6,155 nucleotides of DNA from an uncultured Eubacterium sp. (GTDB lineage Bacteria; Bacillota; Clostridia; Oscillospirales; Acutalibacteraceae), in the NCBI GenBank assembly GCA_910577215.1, contig CAJTMQ010000003.1, forward strand, positions 59,693 to 65,847, in the 5' to 3' direction. Every line of letters begins with the position of its first letter. The first letter of the stretch is position 1. Position numbers and translations under genes: made by a program. This document shows, piece by piece, positions 1 to 4,981 of the stretch. Under the pieces are notes generated by a model. It worked only from the letters and a program-made list of their open reading frames with translations, did not search any database and was not told the origin of the DNA.

Positions 1-225
1 ATTAACAATATTTTCCGAAATTATTCTTGGTGCCTTTTTAAAGGCTTTTGCACCTGCCATCGCAACGTTTGTTGAAAAATCGCCGTTTGCACTGTTAGAC
101 GGCTTTTCTATGATAAAATCAGGTATCGGCTCAGCAGGCAGTTCGCCGTTTGCAATAGCTCTGCCGAGGGCATCAAGTATTTTTTCTCTTAATTCAAGCT
201 GTGTTTGTTTTACTATTAAAGACAT
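1..225 (-). CDS. argS: Arginyl-tRNA synthetase, N-terminal part (runs off window)
   Basis: Cytoplasmic class I aminoacyl-tRNA synthetase that charges tRNA-Arg with arginine. Only the first 75 codons are here; the rest lies beyond base 1. The translated piece begins MSLIVKQTQLELREKI and contains FIIEKPSNSANGDFSTNVAM (residues 37-56) followed by AKAFKKAPRIISENI. This matches the ArgRS N-terminal additional domain, which contacts the tRNA D-loop side and has the pattern 'E-P-...-GDf-tN-am-laK-...-P-ia'. The catalytic HIGH-type motif and the rest of the Rossmann core are outside the window and cannot be judged. The ATG at 225 is chosen because AGGAG lies 8 bases upstream. It is the last visible gene of the ddl-murI-DUF1934 operon, 21 bases after the DUF1934 stop; the DUF1934 (ywiB)-argS adjacency is also known in Bacillus, which supports both calls. 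Confidence 0.9.
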   Translation of the reverse strand, partial: MSLIVKQTQLELREKILDALGRAIANGELPAEPIPDFIIEKPSNSANGDFSTNVAMAGAKAFKKAPRIISENIVN

Positions 226-233
226 TTTTAATG

Positions 234-238
234 CTCCT
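234..238 (-). promoter_or_regulatory. Ribosome binding site of argS
   Basis: AGGAG on the minus strand ends 8 bases before the ATG at 225. It fixes the argS start and lies in the 21-base gap after the DUF1934 stop codon, so argS has its own initiation site within the operon. Confidence 0.8.
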
Positions 239-246
239 GTTTTTTA

Positions 247-678
247 TTATTGATTGTGGCTTTTGCTGAAAACCATATTTATTGTGTTCTTTGAAGCGAC
301 GGCACCGTTAACATCGATATCGTATCCGAATTTAAAGCTGCCGCCGTTTTCATTAAGGCTTGCTTCAATTTCTCTGCCGTAAATTCCCATAAGCAGATTT
401 CCGACCTCTGTACCGTAGTGACAAAGATTTCTCTTTGATTTTTCAATAAGCAGGCAGCCGTCATATGCACCTGTGCGTGTCATCTCAACGGCACTTTCAT
501 CCTTTTGGATTCTTACCGTAACCTTAACAGGTGAAAGCGGAGGCTCTTGCTCCTCGGTATATCTGATAATATATGCAGTGCCGTCATCCCGCAGCGTGCC
601 CATTGTGGTAAGTTCAAGCTGATCCTTTTGCCCGTCCACACGCTGTGTGCCCGTAATTTCTAAAAGTATTCTGTCCAT
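247..678 (-). CDS. DUF1934 family beta-barrel protein (YwiB-like)
   Basis: A 143-residue protein of unknown molecular function, assigned to DUF1934, the family of B. subtilis YwiB, predicted to form a small calycin-like beta-barrel. The sequence alternates hydrophobic and polar residues as beta-strands do. It ends with the family's typical stretch: IEKSKRNLCHYGT (78-90), then MGIYGREIEASL (97-108), then FKFGYDIDVNGAVASKNTI (115-133), resembling 'mgvyt..i...l..g...l.Y.ldinG...s.n.i'. There is no signal peptide or membrane segment, so it is probably cytoplasmic. It lies between murI and argS in one transcript; adjacency to argS is conserved in Bacillus. The start at 678 has no good Shine-Dalgarno (only a GGA about 12 bases upstream) and follows the murI stop by 9 bases, so translation probably depends on ribosomes finishing murI. 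Family assignment is from recalled pattern; function is not inferred. Confidence 0.8.
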   Translation of the reverse strand: MDRILLEITGTQRVDGQKDQLELTTMGTLRDDGTAYIIRYTEEQEPPLSPVKVTVRIQKDESAVEMTRTGAYDGCLLIEKSKRNLCHYGTEVGNLLMGIYGREIEASLNENGGSFKFGYDIDVNGAVASKNTINMVFSKSHNQ

Positions 679-687
679 AAATAAAAA

Positions 688-1497
688 TTATTCCGTTATA
701 TCCTTGTATTCAACCTCGCCTGAAATATCCGTTCCAAGCAGGTAGTTTGCTATAGTTGAAAAATTCTGCATTTTGTCAGATACATAATATTTAGCCGTTG
801 CAATATGATCATTGCTGTTCGCAATGTCCATTTCCTGCAGAATATTTTTTGCCTCCATAACTGCTTCATAACCGCTGTCAATCAATGTAATATCATTGCC
901 TACAACACTTTGAATAAGCGGAGCCAGATGAGGGAAATGGGTGCAGCCTAAAATAATTGTGTCCACACCGTCTGCAAGAAGCGGCTGTACATATCTTTTA
1001 ATTATTTCTCGTGAAATGTAGTCATCCTCATCAATCCAGTTGTTTTCAACAAGTGTAACAAGCACCGGACAGGAAACACCGAAAACTTCAGCCTCAGGCT
1101 TTAGTTTCTGAATTTCCTTTGTATATGAACCGCTGCTGATTGATGCTGCAGTTGCCATAATCCCTATTTTATTATTTTTTGTAGCTGTTACGGCGGCAGC
1201 AGCAGATGGCTTAACAACGCCTATAAAAGGCTCTTTCATTTTAAAAGGTGATTTAATAGCAACAGATGAAACGGTTCCGCAGGCCGCTATAATAAGCTTG
1301 CAGTTGAATTGCTCAAGAAATGCAATATCCTGCTCAGCGAAGGCTTCTATTGTTTTTTCGCTTCGGGAGCCGTATGGCACACGCTGTGTATCTCCGAAAT
1401 ATATTATATCCTCCTGCGGAAGGTGCTTTAAAAACGTTTTAACAGCAGAAAGACCGCCAAGCCCCGAGTCGAATATTCCAATCGGTCTTTTGTCCAT
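688..1497 (-). CDS. murI: Glutamate racemase
   Basis: Converts L-glutamate to D-glutamate, the substrate MurD adds to UDP-MurNAc-Ala in peptidoglycan synthesis; cofactor-independent, cytoplasmic, two-cysteine mechanism. The 269-residue length is normal. Visible motifs are GIFDSGLGGLS (7-17, with catalytic-site Asp10-Ser11), FGDTQRVPYGSRS (34-46), the first catalytic cysteine Cys73 in AACGTVSS, CPVLVTLVE (143-151), and the second catalytic cysteine Cys185 with His187 in LGCTHFPHL. The residue after Cys73 is Gly74, whereas most members have Asn (CNT); the codons TGC-GGA-ACC are clear. The ATG at 1497 overlaps the ddl stop by one base (TAATG) and has AGGAGG 9 bases upstream. The pairing with ddl fits a cell-wall precursor operon. 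An aspartate racemase is less likely given the racemase/MurI-type N-terminus and context. Confidence 0.95.
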   Translation of the reverse strand: MDKRPIGIFDSGLGGLSAVKTFLKHLPQEDIIYFGDTQRVPYGSRSEKTIEAFAEQDIAFLEQFNCKLIIAACGTVSSVAIKSPFKMKEPFIGVVKPSAAAAVTATKNNKIGIMATAASISSGSYTKEIQKLKPEAEVFGVSCPVLVTLVENNWIDEDDYISREIIKRYVQPLLADGVDTIILGCTHFPHLAPLIQSVVGNDITLIDSGYEAVMEAKNILQEMDIANSNDHIATAKYYVSDKMQNFSTIANYLLGTDISGEVEYKDITE

Positions 1498-2564
1498 TAA
1501 ATTTTTCCTCCTCTTTGCAAAGCCAGATCTATCAGCTTATCTATAAGCTCGGGATAGGAAACACCTGCTGCTTCAAAAAGTTTGGGATACATACTGATAG
1601 GTGTCTGCCCCGGAATGGTGTTGATTTCATTTAAAAGAACTTCATCTGTGCTTTTCTTAACAAAAAAATCAACTCTTGAAAGGCCTTCACAGCCAAGAGC
1701 TTTATATGCTTTTAATGCAGCTTCGCGGACCTCGTCGCGTTTTTTCTTCGGAATTCTTGCAGGAATAAGGGTCTGTGATTCGGGGTTGTTGTATTTAGCA
1801 TCAAAGTCATAAAACTCTGCTGCTGCAAGAATTTCACCAACCTCTGCGGCAACAGGCTCATCATTTCCGAGCACTGCACATTCAACCTCAAAGCCGTCTA
1901 TAAATTCCTCAAGCACAACCTTTTTATCCTCTTTAAAAGCAATTTCAATTCCGTTTTCCAGTTCTTTTTCATCGGTTGCTTTTGAAATGCCTACAGATGA
2001 ACCGGCATTTGCAGGCTTAACAAATATGGGAGAGCCAAGCGCTTTAAATGCCCTGCTTATGTATTCATTCGGATTTTTTCTGTATTCATATTCGGAAAAG
2101 GAAAGCCATTTTGCCTGCTTTATTCCTACAGCGTCAAGCACTGCATTTGTAATTCCCTTATCCATACAAACGCCTGATGATGTTGCATCACAGCCGACAA
2201 ACGGAATCTGAGCAAGCTGCAAAAGCCCCTGAACAGTTCCGTCCTCTCCGTTTTTGCCGTGAAGCACGGGAAAAACAGCATCAACAAAAATCTTTTCTCC
2301 GTTTTCGGTTACAATGCCGTGAACAGATGTATCGGGAGAAATGAATGCCCTTTTCAGGCTTTTTGAAGTAAGCCAGTTATCGTTTGGCAACATATTAATG
2401 TCATCGTCAAACAAAAACCATTCGCCGTTTTTTGTTATGCCCAGAAGTACCAGATTGTACTTTTCTTTGTTTATATTTGATATAATACCCTTTGCGGAAA
2501 CAGTGCTTACATCGTGCTCAGATGAAGCCCCGCCGAAAAGAATAGCAACCGTTTTTTTGTTCAT
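1497..2564 (-). CDS. ddl: D-alanine--D-alanine ligase
   Basis: ATP-grasp enzyme that joins two D-alanines to make the D-Ala-D-Ala end of the peptidoglycan stem peptide; cytoplasmic. The 355-residue protein shows, in order: LFGGASSEHDVS (9-20, with Glu15), LHGKNGEDGTVQG (101-113), the ATP-binding KPANAGSSVGIS (183-194), FYDFDAKYNN (251-260, omega loop with Lys257-Tyr258), RVDFF (297-301) and NEINTIPG (312-319). Asp299, Glu313 and Asn315 are the expected Mg ligands. Tyr258 corresponds to Tyr216 of E. coli DdlB; Phe or His at this site marks D-lactate-forming relatives (Leuconostoc, VanA), so D-Ala-D-Ala product is inferred. The reading frame is open back to 2708, but the start at 2564 is preferred: it has GAGGTGA 8 bases upstream, begins right at the conserved MNKKTVAILFGG strand, and gives the family's usual length. 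The longer version would add 48 residues lying partly in the promoter. Confidence 0.95.
   Translation of the reverse strand: MNKKTVAILFGGASSEHDVSTVSAKGIISNINKEKYNLVLLGITKNGEWFLFDDDINMLPNDNWLTSKSLKRAFISPDTSVHGIVTENGEKIFVDAVFPVLHGKNGEDGTVQGLLQLAQIPFVGCDATSSGVCMDKGITNAVLDAVGIKQAKWLSFSEYEYRKNPNEYISRAFKALGSPIFVKPANAGSSVGISKATDEKELENGIEIAFKEDKKVVLEEFIDGFEVECAVLGNDEPVAAEVGEILAAAEFYDFDAKYNNPESQTLIPARIPKKKRDEVREAALKAYKALGCEGLSRVDFFVKKSTDEVLLNEINTIPGQTPISMYPKLFEAAGVSYPELIDKLIDLALQRGGKI
1507..1512 (-). promoter_or_regulatory. Ribosome binding site of murI, inside ddl
   Basis: A perfect AGGAGG within the last codons of ddl lies 9 bases before the murI ATG. Together with the TAATG stop/start overlap it indicates coupled but efficient translation of murI. 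Confidence 0.85.
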
Positions 2565-2572
2565 ATACGGGT

Positions 2573-2579
2573 TCACCTC
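2573..2579 (-). promoter_or_regulatory. Ribosome binding site that fixes the ddl start
   Basis: GAGGTGA on the minus strand is 8 bases before the ATG at 2564. The alternative in-frame ATGs at 2591 and 2708 lack a comparable site, so this element decides the start. A second GAGGTG copy occurs at 2611-2616 inside the leader hairpin, with no start codon at usable spacing. Confidence 0.8.
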
Positions 2580-2604
2580 ATAAATATTCATAGTATAAGG
2601 ATCT

Positions 2605-2637
2605 TTACGGCACCTCAAATCAACGATTTGACCGTAA
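2605..2637 (-). promoter_or_regulatory. Stem-loop in the ddl leader
   Basis: Read on the minus strand, TTACGG-TCAAATC (2637-2625) pairs perfectly with GATTTGA (2621-2615) and CCGTAA (2610-2605). This gives 13 base pairs around a GTT loop, with an unpaired GGTG on the 3' side. It lies between the predicted ddl transcription start and its ribosome site. There is no U-run after it, so it is not an ordinary terminator. A smaller ACAAG-GTT-CTTGT hairpin (2649-2637) abuts it on the 5' side. Function is unknown; it could affect RNA stability or translation, or act as a DNA operator. The leader is too short for a T-box. Confidence 0.55.
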
Positions 2638-2679
2638 CAAGAACCTTGTAATATATCAATATTCCAAATAAGATATATT

Positions 2680-2708
2680 ATTTTAGCATATAAAATTCGG
2701 CAATTCAA
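2680..2708 (-). promoter_or_regulatory. Sigma-A type promoter of the ddl-murI-DUF1934-argS operon
   Basis: On the minus strand, TTGAAT (2708-2703) is followed by exactly 17 bases and then TAAAAT (2685-2680). A TGC immediately before the hexamer makes an extended -10. Transcription would start near 2673, leaving a leader of about 110 bases before the ddl ATG. This is the best-spaced pair on this strand in the intergenic region. Confidence 0.65.
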
Positions 2709-2719
2709 TATAAATAGAA

Positions 2720-2743
2720 ACTATATTTTAAAAAATATATAGT
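2720..2743. repeat. AT-rich imperfect dyad between the divergent promoters
   Basis: ACTATATTTT and AAAATATATAGT form an inverted repeat around AA, with a two-base TA insertion in the right arm. It lies between the two outward-facing -35 boxes and touches the -35 of the rightward promoter. It could be a shared operator or simply AT-rich UP-element-like DNA. Confidence 0.35.
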
Positions 2744-2770
2744 GACAAATTGAATTTCTGCTGATATAAT
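2742..2770 (+). promoter_or_regulatory. Sigma-A type promoter of the 280-residue hypothetical gene
   Basis: GTGACA (2742-2747, one mismatch to TTGACA), 17 bases, then TATAAT (2765-2770) preceded by TGA, an extended -10. The predicted start is near 2777, about 37 bases before the ATG. The nearer TTGAAT at 2750 is too close to the -10 to be the -35. Confidence 0.75.
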
Positions 2771-2772
2771 AA

Positions 2773-2789
2773 TTGTAACTTTGTTACAA
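2773..2789. promoter_or_regulatory. Perfect palindrome over the transcription start (operator candidate)
   Basis: TTGTAAC-TTT-GTTACAA, with 7-base perfect arms and a 3-base centre. It begins two bases after the -10 and covers the predicted +1. Because the start would fall inside the left arm, a full RNA hairpin would not form, which favours a repressor site on DNA. The binding protein is unknown. Confidence 0.5.
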
Positions 2790-2800
2790 ATTAAAAATTC

Positions 2801-2805
2801 GGGAG
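2801..2805 (+). promoter_or_regulatory. Ribosome binding site of the hypothetical gene
   Basis: GGGAG ends 8 bases before the ATG at 2814. A nearer ATG at 2810, in another frame, is only 4 bases from it and opens just an eight-codon frame, so 2814 is the chosen start. Confidence 0.7.
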
Positions 2806-2813
2806 ATTTATGA

Positions 2814-3656
2814 ATGGAACTTACAGAAGCCTATAAAGTTATAGAAAAGTATCTTACAGACACAAATAATGAGCTTGGTTTTTCAAAAGTTAAAACAGAA
2901 GATGCATTAAAATTTAAGGGCAATAGGGGTCTTTACCGTTTGTTATATGATGCTGAAACTCAGATTTTATCCTTTGAATGCGCTTATGAGGATAACGGTG
3001 ATGAAACAAAGTTTGAAACGGTTTCAAAATCACTTTTTGAGCTTGGTACTGCTGATGAAAGAAACTGCCGCTCTGTTTCCAATGAGATTGCAGACGAGGT
3101 TAAATCTCTGTTTGCTGCAAGAAAAAAGGTTGATCTTGATAAGGTTAAAATGCCAAAGGGCGTTTCAAGAGGAAAGGCAAAAAGCGGAGTTATCAGCTAT
3201 GATACCGATTCTCTTGCAAACCGTTTCGGTGTTTTGTATCCCGATTTAAAAGAAGATATTAAACGTAATATTTCGGAATACGGTGAGTTTCTGCCTGAAA
3301 CCTTTTTTGCTGAAATCGGTACACCAAGGGTACTTGATGTTATAAAAAACGGAGATAAGGCAGAGCAGAAAAAACTGTTTAAAATGCTTACTGAGGTTTA
3401 TGAGGACGGCACAAATGAGGTTCAGGATATTATAGGTGTTTCCATTCTTGGCGAAATGAGAAATGATCCTGAAATGATGGCAGTTGCCGATGAATATATG
3501 TCCGAGTATATGGCAGGACCTGTTCATGAAATCAATAAGCTTACCGCAAGAAACAGCAGATTAACAAAGAAGCTTAAAAATCCGCCGCCATTCAAGCCTA
3601 AAAAGAAGAAAAAGTCACCGCTTCAGAGTGTACTTGCACAGGGTCAGAAATCCTGA
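2814..3656 (+). CDS. Conserved-looking hypothetical protein, 280 residues, basic C-terminal tail
   Basis: I do not recognise a defined function. The protein appears to have three parts. Residues 1-100 form a mixed alpha/beta region with GLYRLLYDAETQILSFECAY (39-58) and then a helix after ERNCRSVSNEIADEVKSLF (82-100). Residues 135-245 are helical, with PDLKEDI, LPETFFAEIGTPRVLDVI, a Gly-Asp turn (180-181), KLFKMLTEVYEDGTNEVQDI and LGEMRNDPEM; the spacing recalls small helical domains of unannotated Firmicutes proteins. The C-terminus is lysine- and proline-rich (KNPPPFKPKKKKKSP, 255-269), suggesting contact with nucleic acid, ribosomes or acidic surfaces. There is no signal peptide or transmembrane segment, so it is probably cytoplasmic. 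It is transcribed alone, from an extended -10 promoter overlapped by a palindrome to a strong terminator. The architecture resembles uncharacterised proteins I recall from gut Clostridia (possibly DUF7674-like), but that is unverified. Base composition is like that of its neighbours, so there is no sign of transfer. Confidence 0.85.
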   Translation: MELTEAYKVIEKYLTDTNNELGFSKVKTEDALKFKGNRGLYRLLYDAETQILSFECAYEDNGDETKFETVSKSLFELGTADERNCRSVSNEIADEVKSLFAARKKVDLDKVKMPKGVSRGKAKSGVISYDTDSLANRFGVLYPDLKEDIKRNISEYGEFLPETFFAEIGTPRVLDVIKNGDKAEQKKLFKMLTEVYEDGTNEVQDIIGVSILGEMRNDPEMMAVADEYMSEYMAGPVHEINKLTARNSRLTKKLKNPPPFKPKKKKKSPLQSVLAQGQKS

Positions 3657-3688
3657 TTTGGCATATAATTAAATATGAAATGAAGTAT

Positions 3689-3728
3689 ATGGTTGCATAC
3701 AGCAGGAATTGTATGCGGCCATTTTTTT
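3689..3728 (+). terminator. Rho-independent terminator after the hypothetical gene
   Basis: ATGGTTGCATACA (3689-3701) pairs with TGTATGCGGCCAT (3710-3722) over 13 positions, two of them G-U, around an 8-base loop. A run of seven Ts follows (3722-3728). It begins 32 bases after the stop codon and separates this gene from serC. Confidence 0.9.
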
Positions 3729-3738
3729 CGGATTTAAT

Positions 3739-3759
3739 CAATGTTGCGGGCAAACATTG
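3739..3759. repeat. Inverted repeat upstream of serC
   Basis: CAATGTT and AACATTG are perfect 7-base arms separated by GCGGGCA. It lies after the terminator and about 60 bases upstream of the serC -35 box, so it is probably a DNA site rather than part of the serC transcript. It may equally be chance. Confidence 0.35.
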
Positions 3760-3772
3760 CACAATATTGATA

Positions 3773-3800
3773 ATAAATTAACAAAGTGTTGTTAATTTAT
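3773..3800. promoter_or_regulatory. 28-base palindrome upstream of the serC promoter
   Basis: ATAAATTAACAA (3773-3784) and TTGTTAATTTAT (3789-3800) are perfect 12-base inverted arms around AGTG. The right end is 20 bases before the -35 box at 3821, a position suited to an activator or an upstream repressor site. There is no U-run or nearby coding sequence to make it a terminator. The binding protein is unknown. Confidence 0.5.
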
Positions 3801-3820
3801 ACAAAGTTGATATCTAAGCA

Positions 3821-3848
3821 TTGACAAAAAGTTAAACATCTTTATAAT
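3821..3848 (+). promoter_or_regulatory. Sigma-A type promoter of serC-serA
   Basis: TTGACA (3821-3826), 16 bases, then TATAAT (3843-3848): both hexamers match consensus. Transcription would begin near 3855, giving a leader of about 40 bases, too short for a T-box or known riboswitch. Control is therefore expected at initiation or by feedback on the enzyme. Confidence 0.85.
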
Positions 3849-3882
3849 AAAAGCTACACGTTTTTAATAAAGCTTATGAAAG

Positions 3883-3888
3883 AGAGGA
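3883..3888 (+). promoter_or_regulatory. Ribosome binding site of serC
   Basis: AGAGGA lies 7 bases before the ATG at 3896. An ATG at 3876 is in another frame and has no ribosome site. Confidence 0.7.
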
Positions 3889-3895
3889 TATATTT

Positions 3896-4981
3896 ATGGC
3901 ACGTGTTTATAATTTCAGTGCAGGACCTTCAACACTTCCTGTATCTGTTCTTGAAAAAGCAGGAGCAGAAATTCTTGATTATAAAGGCTCAGGTCAGTCT
4001 GTTATGGAAATGAGCCACCGTTCAAAGGTATTTGATGACATTATTAAAGAAGCAGAGGCGCTTTTAAGGGAACTTTATAATATTCCCGAAAACTATAAGG
4101 TGTTATTTCTTCAGGGCGGTGCATCTGCACAGTTTTCTGCTATTCCGCTTAACTTTATGAATGGATCAGGCAAGGCAGATTATATTATCACAGGTCAGTG
4201 GGCTAAAAAGGCTTTTCAGGAGGCTCAGAAGTACGGTGATGCTAAAGCTGTTGCATCATCTGCGGATAAAACCTTCAGCTATATTCCTAAAACAAAGCCT
4301 GAGGATTTCAGAGAAGATGCAGATTATGTTTATATTTGCTTAAATAATACAATCTATGGAACTGTTTATAAGGAGCTTCCTCCTGTTGGTGATAAGGTTC
4401 TTATTGCCGACGTTTCTTCCTGTGCACTTTCAGAGCCGCTTGATATTTCAAAATTCGGTGTTGTTTATTTCGGTGCACAGAAGAATGTTGCTCCTGCAGG
4501 TCTTGTTGTTGCAATTATCCGTGAGGATTTGCTCGGTAAGGCAAGAGATATCTGCCCGGTTATGATGGATTATAAGGTTCAGGCTGATGCAGATTCACTT
4601 TACAATACGCCTCCTTGCTGGACAATTTATATCTGCAAGCTTGTGCTTGATTGGATTAAGGAAACCTTCGGTGGACTGGAAGGTCTTAAAGAATATAATG
4701 AAAAGAAAGCAGCAGTTCTTTATAATTTCCTTGACAGCAGTGAAATGTTCAAGGGAACAGTTATTCCGGAGGACCGCTCACTTATGAACGTTCCTTTTGT
4801 TACAGACAGTGAAGAGCTTAATGCAAAATTCATCAAGGAAGCAACAGCAGCTGGCTTTGTTAACCTTAAGGGTCACAGAAGCGTTGGCGGAATGAGAGCA
4901 TCTATCTACAATGCTATGCCTATTGAGGGCGTTGAAAAGCTTGTTGAATTTATGAAGAAATTTGAGGAGGATAATAAATAA
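3896..4981 (+). CDS. serC: Phosphoserine aminotransferase
   Basis: PLP enzyme that transfers the amino group of glutamate to 3-phosphohydroxypyruvate, giving phosphoserine (second step of serine synthesis); in many bacteria it also serves pyridoxal phosphate synthesis. Cytoplasmic, class V aminotransferase fold. The 361-residue length is standard. Visible motifs: YNFSAGPSTLP (5-15), MSHRS (39-43), the phosphate-site GGASAQF (74-80), TGQWAKKA (99-106, with Trp102 stacking on PLP), CLNNTIYGT (148-156), ADVSS (171-175, Asp172 contacting the PLP nitrogen), the PLP-binding Lys196 in YFGAQKNVAPAG, NTPPCWTIYI (237-246) and GHRSVGGMRASIYNAM (326-341). First gene of a two-gene unit with serA, from a near-consensus promoter. 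The stop overlaps the serA start by one base. No anomalies seen. Confidence 0.97.
   Translation: MARVYNFSAGPSTLPVSVLEKAGAEILDYKGSGQSVMEMSHRSKVFDDIIKEAEALLRELYNIPENYKVLFLQGGASAQFSAIPLNFMNGSGKADYIITGQWAKKAFQEAQKYGDAKAVASSADKTFSYIPKTKPEDFREDADYVYICLNNTIYGTVYKELPPVGDKVLIADVSSCALSEPLDISKFGVVYFGAQKNVAPAGLVVAIIREDLLGKARDICPVMMDYKVQADADSLYNTPPCWTIYICKLVLDWIKETFGGLEGLKEYNEKKAAVLYNFLDSSEMFKGTVIPEDRSLMNVPFVTDSEELNAKFIKEATAAGFVNLKGHRSVGGMRASIYNAMPIEGVEKLVEFMKKFEEDNK
4965..4970 (+). promoter_or_regulatory. Ribosome binding site of serA, inside serC
   Basis: AGGAGG in the last serC codons lies 10 bases before the serA ATG. Together with the TAATG overlap it points to coupled expression of the two enzymes. 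Confidence 0.85.

Noticed and set aside
2565..2673. T-box or other riboswitch in the ddl leader
   Set aside because: The leader is about 110 bases, lacks a T-box consensus, antiterminator and terminator U-run, and fits no riboswitch I recognise.
2565..2708. 48-codon N-terminal extension of ddl up to the ATG at 2708
   Set aside because: The extension overlaps the promoter and leader hairpin, lacks a ribosome site, and precedes the conserved Ddl start; GAGGTGA before 2564 decides the shorter form.
2810..2836. Eight-codon upstream frame at the first ATG before the hypothetical gene
   Set aside because: Its ATG is only 4 bases from GGGAG and it overlaps the better-placed start at 2814; probably chance, though a minor effect on translation cannot be excluded.
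3246..3527. 93-codon open frame on the minus strand opposite the hypothetical gene
   Set aside because: It is antisense to a supported coding region, has no ribosome site or recognisable protein features, and reads as a shadow.
3855..3895. Serine-responsive leader of serC
   Set aside because: Only about 40 transcribed bases precede the ATG, with just a weak AAGCT/AGCTT pairing; too little for a known sensing RNA.
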